From Deltaproteobacteria bacterium (lineage in GTDB: Bacteria > UBA10199 > JACPAL01 > JACOUP01): a stretch of 64,000 bases of DNA. The DNA lies in contig JACOUP010000008.1 in NCBI GenBank assembly GCA_016177765.1, forward strand, positions 1,151,165-1,215,164, written 5' to 3'. Shown piece after piece: positions 15,713-23,960 of the stretch. A program made the translations under genes and the position numbers. Position 1 is the stretch's first letter. Each line of letters opens with the position of its first letter. The notes beneath the pieces are model-generated. The model ran no database searches and was not told where the DNA came from. It saw only the letters and a list, made by a program, of their open reading frames with translations.

Positions 15713-17674
15713 ATGACTCGAAAAATATTTTGCCTGGCCTCCGTTTTGATTTCCCTCTCCGCCTGTAGCGGCAGTGGAGACAAGACCAAAGATATCAAGG
15801 AACAGGCCCTGTTTGGTTGTCCTGAGTTGTGCACCAAGGTGAATGACTGTCTGACCGAAAAGATGCCGGAGACGGACTGCCTCTCCGATTGCGACAACGG
15901 CATTTTTGGTCAAGGCCTTCCGAAGGCGGATGAAACGATTAAACAGGAGATGCTGGCCTGTATCAAGTCTCTCGATTGCCCCCAGATCCGGGGGGAGAGT
16001 GAGGCGGCTTGTCTTGGCGATATTACCAAAAAGCTGCAAGGAGGAGTGACTGCTTCCGGACCGGTACCACCCGAAACGCCTGTGACCCCGCCGCCGGTGG
16101 ATCAAGGACCGGTCGTGGCTACGACACCGGCTGATCAACCGCCGGCACCGGAGGTCGATCAGATCGCCCCGACCCTTTTGGCAACAATTCCTGCGAATGA
16201 GGCCCTGAATGTCTCCCCCGTTGAACAGGTCTGGATCTCCTTTAGTGAGCCTCTGGATGAAGAGAGCCTCCGGCCGGAGAACATCCGGTGGAACCGTTTG
16301 GGGGATGCTATTCAGGCTGTTCAATGGCAACCGGGTTACGATCCTGCAAGCCACTCGCTGGCTTTAGTTCCGTCGGCCCCTTTGCGGATCGCCAGTCTCT
16401 ATCAGGTGGTGATCTCCGGCGTGACCGATCTTGCCGGCAACCCGATGGCAGAGACCAGTTTTACCTTCCGGACCCGCGGGATGGTGGCGGCCGGCCACTA
16501 CCATACGGTGGCCCTCAAATCGGACGGGACCGTTTGGGCCTGGGGGAACAATAGTAGTTGTACCCTGGGCGTTTTTTCGAATTGCACTCCCCTTTATTCT
16601 TCTATCCCCCGTCAGGTCATTACCCTTTATCAACCTTTGAGTCATTTGTCAGGTGTGACCGGTCTCTCTGCCGGAGTGATGCATACGGTAGCCCTCAAGG
16701 AAGACGGCACCGTTTTGGCCTGGGGGGCCAATGGGAATGGTCAAATTGGTCTCGGGACAACATCACAATCGGTAACCGTAGCAACCGCTATTCCCAGTCT
16801 CAATGGTGTTAAAAAGGTGGTGGCCGGGGGATGGCATACAGTGGCCCTCAAGGAAGACGGAACTGTTTGGACCTGGGGTCAAAATCAAACCGGACAACTG
16901 GGTCGAACCGCGACTGCCGCAGAACCAGGTTCCCGACCGGCCCTTGTTGCCGGGCTGAACAACGTTGTGGATATTGCGGCAGGCACCAGTTTTACCCTGG
17001 CGCTGAGGGGTGACGGGACAGTCTGGAGTTGGGGTTTCAATAACAGGGGGCAGTTGGGACGACAAACAGGAGGAGTGGATCGTTCCCAGGCTCCCGGGCC
17101 CGTTTTAACGATAAATCCGGATGGAAGCCTCGCCCACTTGCCCAGGATGAGCGCCATTGCGGCCGGTTCGAATCATGCCTTGGCCCTCGTCGAGGGAGGG
17201 GGTGGTGTTTATGCCTGGGGGGCCGATGATGTCGGCCAATTGGGGGATGGGATCATCAAAGACCCTGATTTCCGGGTCTCTCCTGTCCTGGTTGTTGAAT
17301 TGAGCGGCGTTGTTTCTATCGAAGCGGGAGGCAGTCATCTTGGGACCACTGGAGGGCATTCCATGGCGCTCAAGGGAGACGGAACTATTCAGAGTTGGGG
17401 TTTCAACACCTCCGGTCAATTGGGACATGGGGAGGCCCAGTCCAAAACACAAAACCTGCCGGTCCAGAAAGAACCGGCCGATAGCGGCAATCTCACCGGT
17501 CTGGTTGTCATCGATGCTGGTGGGGCGCATTCCGTAGCCCTTAAAGAGGATGGGACCGTTTGGGTCTGGGGGGGCAACACGAAAGGGACGGCGATTTCGG
17601 GGCAACTCGGTCTGGGGGATGTGCCGCTCGAAGGTAACCGGCTCCTGCGAGCCAGACAGGTCCCGGAGTTTTAG
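15713..17674 (+). CDS. Lipoprotein: eight-cysteine domain, Ig-like domain and seven-bladed RCC1 propeller
   Basis: The product (about 653 residues) starts at ATG 15713 behind GGGAGG and has a lipobox LSAC. Residues 35-99 repeat the eight-cysteine module of the preceding gene. A Pro-rich linker is followed, near residues 155-260, by a bacterial Ig-like (Big_5/SbsA-type) domain with the segment FSEPLDEESL and a LAGNPM motif. The rest contains seven RCC1 repeats of the form AGxxHTVALKxDGTVWxWG, enough for one closed beta-propeller. Such propellers bind proteins in other systems, but the ligand here is unknown. It is surely exported and probably surface-exposed. Confidence 0.85.
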   Translation: MTRKIFCLASVLISLSACSGSGDKTKDIKEQALFGCPELCTKVNDCLTEKMPETDCLSDCDNGIFGQGLPKADETIKQEMLACIKSLDCPQIRGESEAACLGDITKKLQGGVTASGPVPPETPVTPPPVDQGPVVATTPADQPPAPEVDQIAPTLLATIPANEALNVSPVEQVWISFSEPLDEESLRPENIRWNRLGDAIQAVQWQPGYDPASHSLALVPSAPLRIASLYQVVISGVTDLAGNPMAETSFTFRTRGMVAAGHYHTVALKSDGTVWAWGNNSSCTLGVFSNCTPLYSSIPRQVITLYQPLSHLSGVTGLSAGVMHTVALKEDGTVLAWGANGNGQIGLGTTSQSVTVATAIPSLNGVKKVVAGGWHTVALKEDGTVWTWGQNQTGQLGRTATAAEPGSRPALVAGLNNVVDIAAGTSFTLALRGDGTVWSWGFNNRGQLGRQTGGVDRSQAPGPVLTINPDGSLAHLPRMSAIAAGSNHALALVEGGGGVYAWGADDVGQLGDGIIKDPDFRVSPVLVVELSGVVSIEAGGSHLGTTGGHSMALKGDGTIQSWGFNTSGQLGHGEAQSKTQNLPVQKEPADSGNLTGLVVIDAGGAHSVALKEDGTVWVWGGNTKGTAISGQLGLGDVPLEGNRLLRARQVPEF

Positions 17675-17685
17675 GAGGTCTCATT

Positions 17686-18822
17686 ATGAAAAGGACAAAG
17701 ATTCTTCTCCTGTTTTTGCCGTTCCTGTTTGTCATCGGCTTCGTTGCTTGTTCCGGCGGGGGAAAGGAGGAGGAGAAAAAGGGGTCCGAAGAGACCGGTC
17801 CAGCGAAGGAGGAAAAGGATCCTGCGACGGGTGAAGATTCATTCAAGTACCTCGGTCTTCTTTCGTTCACGGAGACCGATCAAGTCCCTGAAAACCGGTC
17901 GGACATCCTGGTAGGGGTCTTCTTTTCTGATGCTACGGCGGCAAAGGAAAACCGTGCCGCCTTTCTTGCCTCCAAAGGGATGGTGGATGTCACCATCCAA
18001 AGCTATGAGGATCATTTCAAGTTTCTCGAGGAGAACGGGGCCAAGGTAGAGATGGTCCCCGGCATGCCCAGTGAATGCCGGAAAGTGGACATGACCGAGT
18101 TGATCAAAAAAACCTCTTCGCCCCCTTCCACAAAGACATCACTGCCCGAACAGCTTGATGCTGGTCTCCTGATGGTGAATGGTTTCAAAACGGGTATCCT
18201 GGATTTTCAATTTGGCGTCCCCCCTGGCTATCAATCTCTTCCCCCTCCCCTCAATTCGCAGAAACTCTATTATACGGAAAAGCTTCATATGGAAAAGACT
18301 GTCCCTGCCGGAGTGAGTGGGATTACGAAAAATCATTACTATAATATGAAGGAAGGGATGGATCTTTTTGCCGGGGGTGAAGAGATCCATATTCAGGGGA
18401 CCGGTCTCCCGGAAGGGATCCCTGCTTTTGAGGCCACAATGACGGCCCCCCCTGAACTGCGTATCCTCTCTCCAAAACCGGCCCCCGGTGGCTATTCTTC
18501 GGGTCCCAGAAGCAACCCGGTTACTCTTCAATGGTCAAACCCGATGCCGGGAAAGAAGGTTTTCCTTAAAGTAGTCCTCAGTAGCGCCCTTTCCATTGAC
18601 TGCTTTGAAATGGCCGATTCCGGTCTCCTGATCATCCCGGCCAGTGTTATTCAGTTGGTACTAACCGATGATCCCACACTGCCTTTTCCCGGTGATCCGG
18701 CGCGGGGGAGCATCATGAGGATCGACCTGTCCAGATTTGAGATGAAGATTGTAGAGACCCCTCCGCTTCGACTCATCGTTTCTGTTACTGGGGGTGGTCG
18801 CGCAGAATATTATGTAAAATAG
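17686..18822 (+). CDS. Lipoprotein of unknown function
   Basis: This 378-residue protein starts 12 bp after the RCC1 gene with a GGAGG site and a signal peptide ending FVAC. A lysine- and glutamate-rich linker follows the lipidated cysteine. The remainder mixes beta-type segments with ELRILSPKPAPGG and VTLQWSNPMPGKKVF near residues 260-300, which resemble an Ig-like or fibronectin-like fold. No family was recognised. It is the third gene of the lipoprotein operon. Confidence 0.75.
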   Translation: MKRTKILLLFLPFLFVIGFVACSGGGKEEEKKGSEETGPAKEEKDPATGEDSFKYLGLLSFTETDQVPENRSDILVGVFFSDATAAKENRAAFLASKGMVDVTIQSYEDHFKFLEENGAKVEMVPGMPSECRKVDMTELIKKTSSPPSTKTSLPEQLDAGLLMVNGFKTGILDFQFGVPPGYQSLPPPLNSQKLYYTEKLHMEKTVPAGVSGITKNHYYNMKEGMDLFAGGEEIHIQGTGLPEGIPAFEATMTAPPELRILSPKPAPGGYSSGPRSNPVTLQWSNPMPGKKVFLKVVLSSALSIDCFEMADSGLLIIPASVIQLVLTDDPTLPFPGDPARGSIMRIDLSRFEMKIVETPPLRLIVSVTGGGRAEYYVK

Positions 18823-18831
18823 GAGGAAGTT

Positions 18832-20133
18832 ATGAGAAAAACCCAATTTCTTTTATCTCTTTTCTTTTTACTCATGACCTCCTGTTCGATGAAGGTGACC
18901 GGTCAGGTCTATCTGGATGAAAACGAGGACCAATATAAGGGAGAGAAGGAGGCGGGGCTTACCGGTTTGGCCTTTACGGTCTCAATGAATGGAGAACCCC
19001 AGGGGGAAGGGGTGACGGGGGCTGATGGCAAATACGAATTCAAGGATTTTAAAAACAGCACGGAAGGGAAAATCTGCGTCAAGATCTCCCAGGCCTCCCT
19101 CACGGCGAAGTCTTCTTCGGAATCCCAGCCCTCCCAGGGGACCGGTTCGGTGAAGAAGGAAGAACAGGCGATGGTCTTGCAGGCAGTGACGGAGGAACCA
19201 GCGTCGCAACCGACATCGGACGATAACCAGGGGGGCGCCGAATCACAGCCGAATACCGCCGGTGCCGGTCCCGAATCCAGCAAGACGGGGGCGACCCAGC
19301 AACCGGGTTCTCTGGAGTCGTGTATTGACAAGGCCTTTGGAGAGATCGAAATCAGTATAGCGATCCCGCCGCTCTACTCGGATTCGCTGGCCCTCATTGC
19401 CAAGGAAGAGACAAGGAGTTTAAAGGTGGGGGAGGTTGTCCCGATCCCGGTCCGCCTCCTGAGCCGGTGTGAGGCGCAACCGCTGGTTCTTCCCCAGGGG
19501 GTGGAAGTGGTGAGCGAAATCATGAAACCGAACCCGACAACGCGGCAACTGGTTATTGCGAAACCAAAAGATCAAAAACCGACATCCACAGGAGTCCCCG
19601 GCGGGGAGGTTACGACAACGGCGCTCCCTATTCGTTTGACCAAAGAAGCCCCGGCAGAAGTCTCGCTAACACCGACGATGATCTGCAAGAATGACAAGCT
19701 GATCTCCTTGCCGACCATTACGCTTAAAAAAATTGCCGAACCGGACTTCCTGGTTGAACAATCGATGTCCGGACAGATCGCGTTAAACCAGCAGATCACG
19801 GTCCTTGTTACTGCGAAGAACAACGGGGCGGCCGATTTAAGTAGCGGCACCTTGACGGTAGACCTGCCCAAATTTGTGACGGGAGTGACGGTGGAGACCG
19901 GTTGCAATAATCTGGGGCAAAAAGTTCAGTGTGGCAATCTCACCATCCCCAAGGGGCAGGCGTTGGTCAAGACGGTCTCGTTTGTCCTCCCCGAAAGGTT
20001 GACCCAAGACACCGATTTTGAGGTAAACTCTTCCTTGACAGCCGCCACCCTCCCCCAGGAGGTGAAGGCGGAGAAGATCACCTTTAGTCTTGTGGGTCCC
20101 CCCCAAGAAGAAGAGGGGGAGGCCGAAAACTAG
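18832..20133 (+). CDS. Lipoprotein with SdrD-B-like and DUF11-like beta domains
   Basis: The 433-residue product has a lipobox MTSC after a short signal peptide. Directly after it GQVYLDENEDQYKGEKEAGLTG and GADGKYEFKDF resemble a SdrD B-type/carboxypeptidase-regulatory-like domain, usually found on surface proteins. A Ser/Gln/Pro-rich linker follows. The C-terminal part, with VTAKNNGAADLSSGTLTVDL, looks like a DUF11-type (CARDB-like) domain. It ends the four-gene lipoprotein operon, and a REP pair lies just beyond the stop. Confidence 0.78.
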   Translation: MRKTQFLLSLFFLLMTSCSMKVTGQVYLDENEDQYKGEKEAGLTGLAFTVSMNGEPQGEGVTGADGKYEFKDFKNSTEGKICVKISQASLTAKSSSESQPSQGTGSVKKEEQAMVLQAVTEEPASQPTSDDNQGGAESQPNTAGAGPESSKTGATQQPGSLESCIDKAFGEIEISIAIPPLYSDSLALIAKEETRSLKVGEVVPIPVRLLSRCEAQPLVLPQGVEVVSEIMKPNPTTRQLVIAKPKDQKPTSTGVPGGEVTTTALPIRLTKEAPAEVSLTPTMICKNDKLISLPTITLKKIAEPDFLVEQSMSGQIALNQQITVLVTAKNNGAADLSSGTLTVDLPKFVTGVTVETGCNNLGQKVQCGNLTIPKGQALVKTVSFVLPERLTQDTDFEVNSSLTAATLPQEVKAEKITFSLVGPPQEEEGEAEN

Positions 20134-20147
20134 CGGGTTGGTTAATT

Positions 20148-20188
20148 GGTGCCTGGCACCCCGAGGGTCATTTGTGCCAGGCACGCGT
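20148..20188. repeat. Paired REP-like palindromes after the lipoprotein operon
   Basis: GGTGCCTGGCACC and GTGCCAGGCACGCGT face each other across a short loop, so the region can fold as one hairpin. It may also act as a transcription end. It is closely similar to 52256-52300. Confidence 0.75.
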
Positions 20189-20224
20189 GTAACGTATTGT
20201 TTTCGAGACAGGCATGAGTACAAA

Positions 20225-22168
20225 CTATTGTTGATTTCCCCCCAATTTTTCGGTGCAGATGCGCAATCCTTCTAAGAGGGCTGGTTGATTCGGAGCGTAT
20301 TGTAGAGCGCGCCGGTAGTATTTAGCTGCTTTTTTATAATTCCTGGCATCTTCCGCCTGTAACCCTAGTGTTCCGAGAACACCAGCAAGGCCAGCTTGGA
20401 CATCCGTGTTGTTAGGGTGATACGCTAAAAACGCTTCTAGATCGGGAATGGCTTCTTCGAACCTTTCCATCTTTACGTACAGTTGTGCGCGGCTCAGAAA
20501 AAACTCGGGCTGTGGATTGATTGAGATAGCCAAGGCAAACAATTGCAAGGCCTCCGAAAATTTGTCTCTGGTTTTTGCGTAACAAAGAGCCAGCCCAAAG
20601 GGCAGGACTGCACTCCGGGTCTCTTGTGGTTTGAACTTGTGGATGACACTTTCCCACAATTCTATTTGGTCTGGAGAGCAGGATTCCATCAATCGATCGG
20701 GTGGAATCGGCACTTTTTCACAAGGATCTTTTTCAAGGCCCACCAGCTCCACTTTTTCCGTTTCATCTCCCAGCCAAAGGTAGGCCTTAACCTTCGATTG
20801 TTCAAATTGTCCCAGTGTCACGGTGATCATATAGCCGTGTCTTTCCCTGTCGATCCTCTTGTACTGAACATCGGTTGACGGATTAGCAGTATCGGCAGCG
20901 GCAAGGAGCGTTTCACGAACCTTATCCTGCAGGACCCGTTTGACCGTGGCATCGTCCCACGACGCGAGTCCCAAGATCTCCAGCATCGCTTTTCCCCAGC
21001 TGGCCCGCTGTCTGAAAAGAAATTCGACCGACAACCCCCTGGCTTCAATAGAGAGGGCCGATTTTTTGAGAAGCCCTCTCTCCTCGAGATAGCGGAGGAC
21101 AAATTCTCCATTCCCACTTTCCACGGAACGTACCGCTTTCCAAAATGCCTTCTCATCAAAGCGGAGGGATACTCGACCCATTTTCAGTTCGAAATAGCTT
21201 CCCAGTGTCGTGGTCCCTTTTGCCAAAATGGTTTTATCGCTAACTCGGAGCACAAGTCTTTCAGACGGGGACAGCGCTTTGGCGGCCGGGATAAAGGTAA
21301 TAGCGATGTCGCCCGCCGCGATGGCTTTTTGGACGCAGTTAGCTTCAGCGTTTAGCAGGATGGCGGCATCCTGAAGGAGGCTTTCACCAAAAAACTTGTA
21401 GAGAATGAACAGTTCGACACCGGGCTTGATGACTTGGTCTATTTTGTCCACTTCTCCTTTCAGAAACACAACATTGTAAGCTGTCTCTAGTAACTTCCGT
21501 CTGGCGTTTTCAGTGTCGCCGGCGTTGGTGTATTTTTGGTATTCATCGAGTGAGGTGAGAACTTTTTTCAAGGCTCCTTCCAGATCCAGGGAGACGGTTC
21601 CCGCCAACGCCTGGGCAAAGGTCAGAGCCTCTTTACCGGTTTGACCGGCCTGGTCCCACATCTCTTGCAGTGCTTGAATTGTGGTTCGCAGAGGATTAAA
21701 GACGCCGCCTGTCGCCATATAGGCTACAGGATCGTGCTGGAATCTTTCGAACTCTGCGGCAAACCAACTGTTAAAAAGATTGGAAGCGGCACTGAGAACT
21801 GTCAATCCGCACTTTACTTGTTCGAGGGGATTTGGGAATCCCGGAAGTTTGGAAAAAACCTGATAGGGGATGGCAAAGGGATCCAGGGCACTGCTTTGTC
21901 CCTCGGGAATTAGGTGGCAGGATGGATTCGCAACGGAAGAATTCGTAGCTGGCTCGGAAAAAGCCTGTTGGGCATCGGCAAGGAAAAGGGTTGGTCTTGG
22001 CATGGGGGATCTGTCAAGGGTTGCTTCACCGAAAGCGGATCGAGCCCTATAAACGTCACGACATTCCGGTCCAGAGGCCTCTTCACAGGTTCCATTGGAA
22101 TGATTATAAACCCCCAAATGCCCATTAGAGAAAACAGGGATGGATCCCCAATTTACGGGCGGTGCCAT
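20225..22168 (-). CDS. Large protein of unknown function with C-terminal TPR repeats
   Basis: The product has about 647 residues. The last 130 hold three or four TPR units (AKTRDKFSEALQLFALAISINPQ, then MERFEEAIPDLEAFLAYHPNN, and so on). The first 60 residues are polar with cysteines at CEEASGPEC and no signal peptide. The middle is mostly helical and unrecognised. I place the start at the ATG of MAPPVNWG (22168). The longer frame's ATG at 22195 lies inside the -10-like box of the promoter at 22192-22217, so it cannot be used from that promoter. A GGGAGAG site precedes 22168. The protein is a single-gene unit of the putative surface regulon. Confidence 0.75.
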   Translation of the reverse strand: MAPPVNWGSIPVFSNGHLGVYNHSNGTCEEASGPECRDVYRARSAFGEATLDRSPMPRPTLFLADAQQAFSEPATNSSVANPSCHLIPEGQSSALDPFAIPYQVFSKLPGFPNPLEQVKCGLTVLSAASNLFNSWFAAEFERFQHDPVAYMATGGVFNPLRTTIQALQEMWDQAGQTGKEALTFAQALAGTVSLDLEGALKKVLTSLDEYQKYTNAGDTENARRKLLETAYNVVFLKGEVDKIDQVIKPGVELFILYKFFGESLLQDAAILLNAEANCVQKAIAAGDIAITFIPAAKALSPSERLVLRVSDKTILAKGTTTLGSYFELKMGRVSLRFDEKAFWKAVRSVESGNGEFVLRYLEERGLLKKSALSIEARGLSVEFLFRQRASWGKAMLEILGLASWDDATVKRVLQDKVRETLLAAADTANPSTDVQYKRIDRERHGYMITVTLGQFEQSKVKAYLWLGDETEKVELVGLEKDPCEKVPIPPDRLMESCSPDQIELWESVIHKFKPQETRSAVLPFGLALCYAKTRDKFSEALQLFALAISINPQPEFFLSRAQLYVKMERFEEAIPDLEAFLAYHPNNTDVQAGLAGVLGTLGLQAEDARNYKKAAKYYRRALQYAPNQPALLEGLRICTEKLGGNQQ

Positions 22169-22191
22169 AAAATACTCTCCCAGGTACCCAC

Positions 22192-22217
22192 TCATCGGTT
22201 ACCGGCAGGAGAGGTTG
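22192..22217 (-). promoter_or_regulatory. Surface-regulon promoter element, site 2 (TPR protein)
   Basis: On the minus strand: CAACCTC, 12 bases, CCGATGA. It fixes the downstream gene start at 22168. Confidence 0.65.
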
Positions 22218-22237
22218 CTACCTAAAACTAGCGGGTC

Positions 22238-22284
22238 GGTTTGTAATACTTCCTCCCGCGGAGTTTTTCCGGGAGGTATTCCTC
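22238..22284. repeat. Detached copy of the rarA 3' segment (47 bp)
   Basis: This stretch is identical over 47 bp to 22714-22760, which lies inside rarA and encodes the conserved C-terminal segment EEYLPEKLRGRKYYKPT. The copy here lies outside any gene. It is the outer boundary of the segment carrying the DUF2442 gene. Confidence 0.85.
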
Positions 22285-22330
22285 TATAAATGATCAATGA
22301 AGGGAAAATTGATAATAAGAAACGGGTATT

Positions 22331-22612
22331 TTAGGCCGCTTGTTGGTCCCGCGCTCGCTCTTCTTTAAACCATTTCCAAAGGGCATCGGGGCAAAGTTCA
22401 AAACCGTTGGGCCATGCCAGCGCCCCTGCCTCGACAAAACAATGATTGAATATCCCTCCCTTTAAAATTTCAGCCGCAAGTCCTTTTGGTTTCTCAAAAA
22501 TAGGCCCGAGGTCAATGGAACCAACAGATCCATTGCTAAACTTTACTTTAACTTGAAAAGAAATCGGATCAGTCTTGACGACCCTTTCAAGCCGATGTCC
22601 CCACATCTTCAT
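22331..22612 (-). CDS. DUF2442-family small protein
   Basis: The 93-residue product has the DUF2442 pattern: a beta-rich start (VVKTDPISFQVKVKFSNGSVGSIDL), a middle FNHCFVEAGALAWPNG and the end ELCPDALWKW. Members often sit in toxin-antitoxin-like pairs with a DUF4160 partner, which I do not see here. The ATG at 22612 has a GGGAGAAAG site. The gene lies between two 47-bp copies of the rarA 3' end, 38 bp from the rarA stop, so it may be a passenger of a small insertion. Confidence 0.8.
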   Translation of the reverse strand: MKMWGHRLERVVKTDPISFQVKVKFSNGSVGSIDLGPIFEKPKGLAAEILKGGIFNHCFVEAGALAWPNGFELCPDALWKWFKEERARDQQAA

Positions 22613-22649
22613 TTTCTTTCTCCCAGTCAAGAAGTAGGTTTTCAAAAAA

Positions 22650-23909
22650 CTATTCCCCTTTTTTCAGACTTTCAAGGTACCGCCGGATCTCTTTTTCATG
22701 CCCGTTCTCGGTTGGTTTGTAATACTTCCTCCCGCGGAGTTTTTCCGGGAGGTATTCCTCCTTTATAGAGTGCTCGCCGTACCCTTCCGCCTTCATCAGG
22801 GCGGTAGGGGCGTTACGGAGATGTTTGGGGACCGGTTGATGACCGGTTTCTGCAATATCGGCCTTCGCCTTTTTGTACGCCAGGTAGCTGGCATTCGATT
22901 TCGGGGCACTGGCAAGATAGGTCGCACACTGGGCAAGCGGGATCCAGCCCTCGGGCATCCCGACAAAATCGAACGCCTGCATCGTGCTGACCGCCACCTG
23001 GATCGCCTGCGGGTCGGCGTTGCCGATATCCTCCGAGGCGAAGATCACCATCCTTCGGCAAAGGAACAACGGCTCTTCTCCCGCCTCTAACATTCGGGCG
23101 AGGTAGTAGATGGCGGCGTCCGGGTCGGAGCCGCGCATCGATTTGATAAAGGCGGAAATCAGGTTGTAATGCTCTTCCCCCGCCTTGTCGTAGAGGAGCG
23201 ACTTTTTTTGGACCGCCTGTTCGACTATGGAAAGAGTGATCAAAGGGGGTGGGGGCGAGGTGATCAGGCCAATCGCTATCTCTAGTGTATTCAGCGCCCG
23301 CCGGGCATCGCCGTCGGAACTGCTGATGATAAAGTCCAACGCCTTCGGTTCCATCGTGGCTTCCGCGGGGAGTGCCCTTTTGATGATCTTTTTGAGTTCT
23401 TCCTCCGTGAGCGGTCGCAGTGTGTAGACTTTGGTTCGCGAGAGGAGCGGCCCGATCACTTCAAAAGAGGGATTTTCCGTCGTGGCGCCGATCAGGATGA
23501 TTGTGCCGTTTTCGATGTGCGGAAGCAGGGCATCTTGCTGGGCCTTGTTCCAACGGTGGATTTCATCAATAAAGAGGAGGGTCTTGCGCCCGTGGAGTTT
23601 GAGGTCCGTCTGGGCCCTTTCGACAATCTCCTTCAACTCCTTGACCCCCGAAAGGACGGCCGACAGACCGTGGAACGAGGCCTTTGTCTGTTTGGCGATG
23701 AGGCGGGCAAGGGTTGTTTTCCCGCTTCCGGGGGGACCCCAGAAAATGAGTGAAGGGATTTGGTCCTTCAGGATCTGCTGGCAGAGAGGCCGACCCGGTC
23801 CCACCAGGTGTTCTTGACCGATAAAGTCTTCCAATTTCTCAGGCCTCATCTTTTCCGCAAGAGGAGGGGAAACCTTTCGTTCTGTCTCAAAAAGAGGGGT
23901 TTTTTCCAT
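22650..23909 (-). CDS. rarA: Replication-associated recombination protein A (MgsA/RarA ATPase)
   Basis: This AAA+ ATPase is related to the clamp-loader subunits and acts at stalled replication forks. Walker A is FWGPPGSGKTTLARL near residue 55 and Walker B is LLFIDEIHRWNKAQQ near residue 110; sensor and arginine-finger segments follow (GATTENPSF, LLSRTKV). The C-terminal tetramerisation region ends with the expected EYLPEKLRGRKYY. At 419 residues it appears intact, although part of its 3' end is duplicated 476 bp downstream. It is divergent from recN, another DNA-repair gene. Confidence 0.96.
   Translation of the reverse strand: MEKTPLFETERKVSPPLAEKMRPEKLEDFIGQEHLVGPGRPLCQQILKDQIPSLIFWGPPGSGKTTLARLIAKQTKASFHGLSAVLSGVKELKEIVERAQTDLKLHGRKTLLFIDEIHRWNKAQQDALLPHIENGTIILIGATTENPSFEVIGPLLSRTKVYTLRPLTEEELKKIIKRALPAEATMEPKALDFIISSSDGDARRALNTLEIAIGLITSPPPPLITLSIVEQAVQKKSLLYDKAGEEHYNLISAFIKSMRGSDPDAAIYYLARMLEAGEEPLFLCRRMVIFASEDIGNADPQAIQVAVSTMQAFDFVGMPEGWIPLAQCATYLASAPKSNASYLAYKKAKADIAETGHQPVPKHLRNAPTALMKAEGYGEHSIKEEYLPEKLRGRKYYKPTENGHEKEIRRYLESLKKGE
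22714..22760. repeat. Native copy of the 47-bp rarA 3' repeat
   Basis: Identical to 22238-22284, at a distance of 476 bp. It contains the inverted repeat CCTCCCG/CGGGAGG, which could form a hairpin. Confidence 0.85.
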
Positions 23910-23960
23910 TAGACTTTCCTTTACACGCCATGATAGGTCGACGCAAGAGAACTCTCTTTC

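Noticed and set aside
22168-22195. Longer start (MSGYLGEYF) for the TPR protein at 22195
   Set aside because: This ATG is within the second box of the promoter element at 22192-22217, so it would lie upstream of the transcript start.
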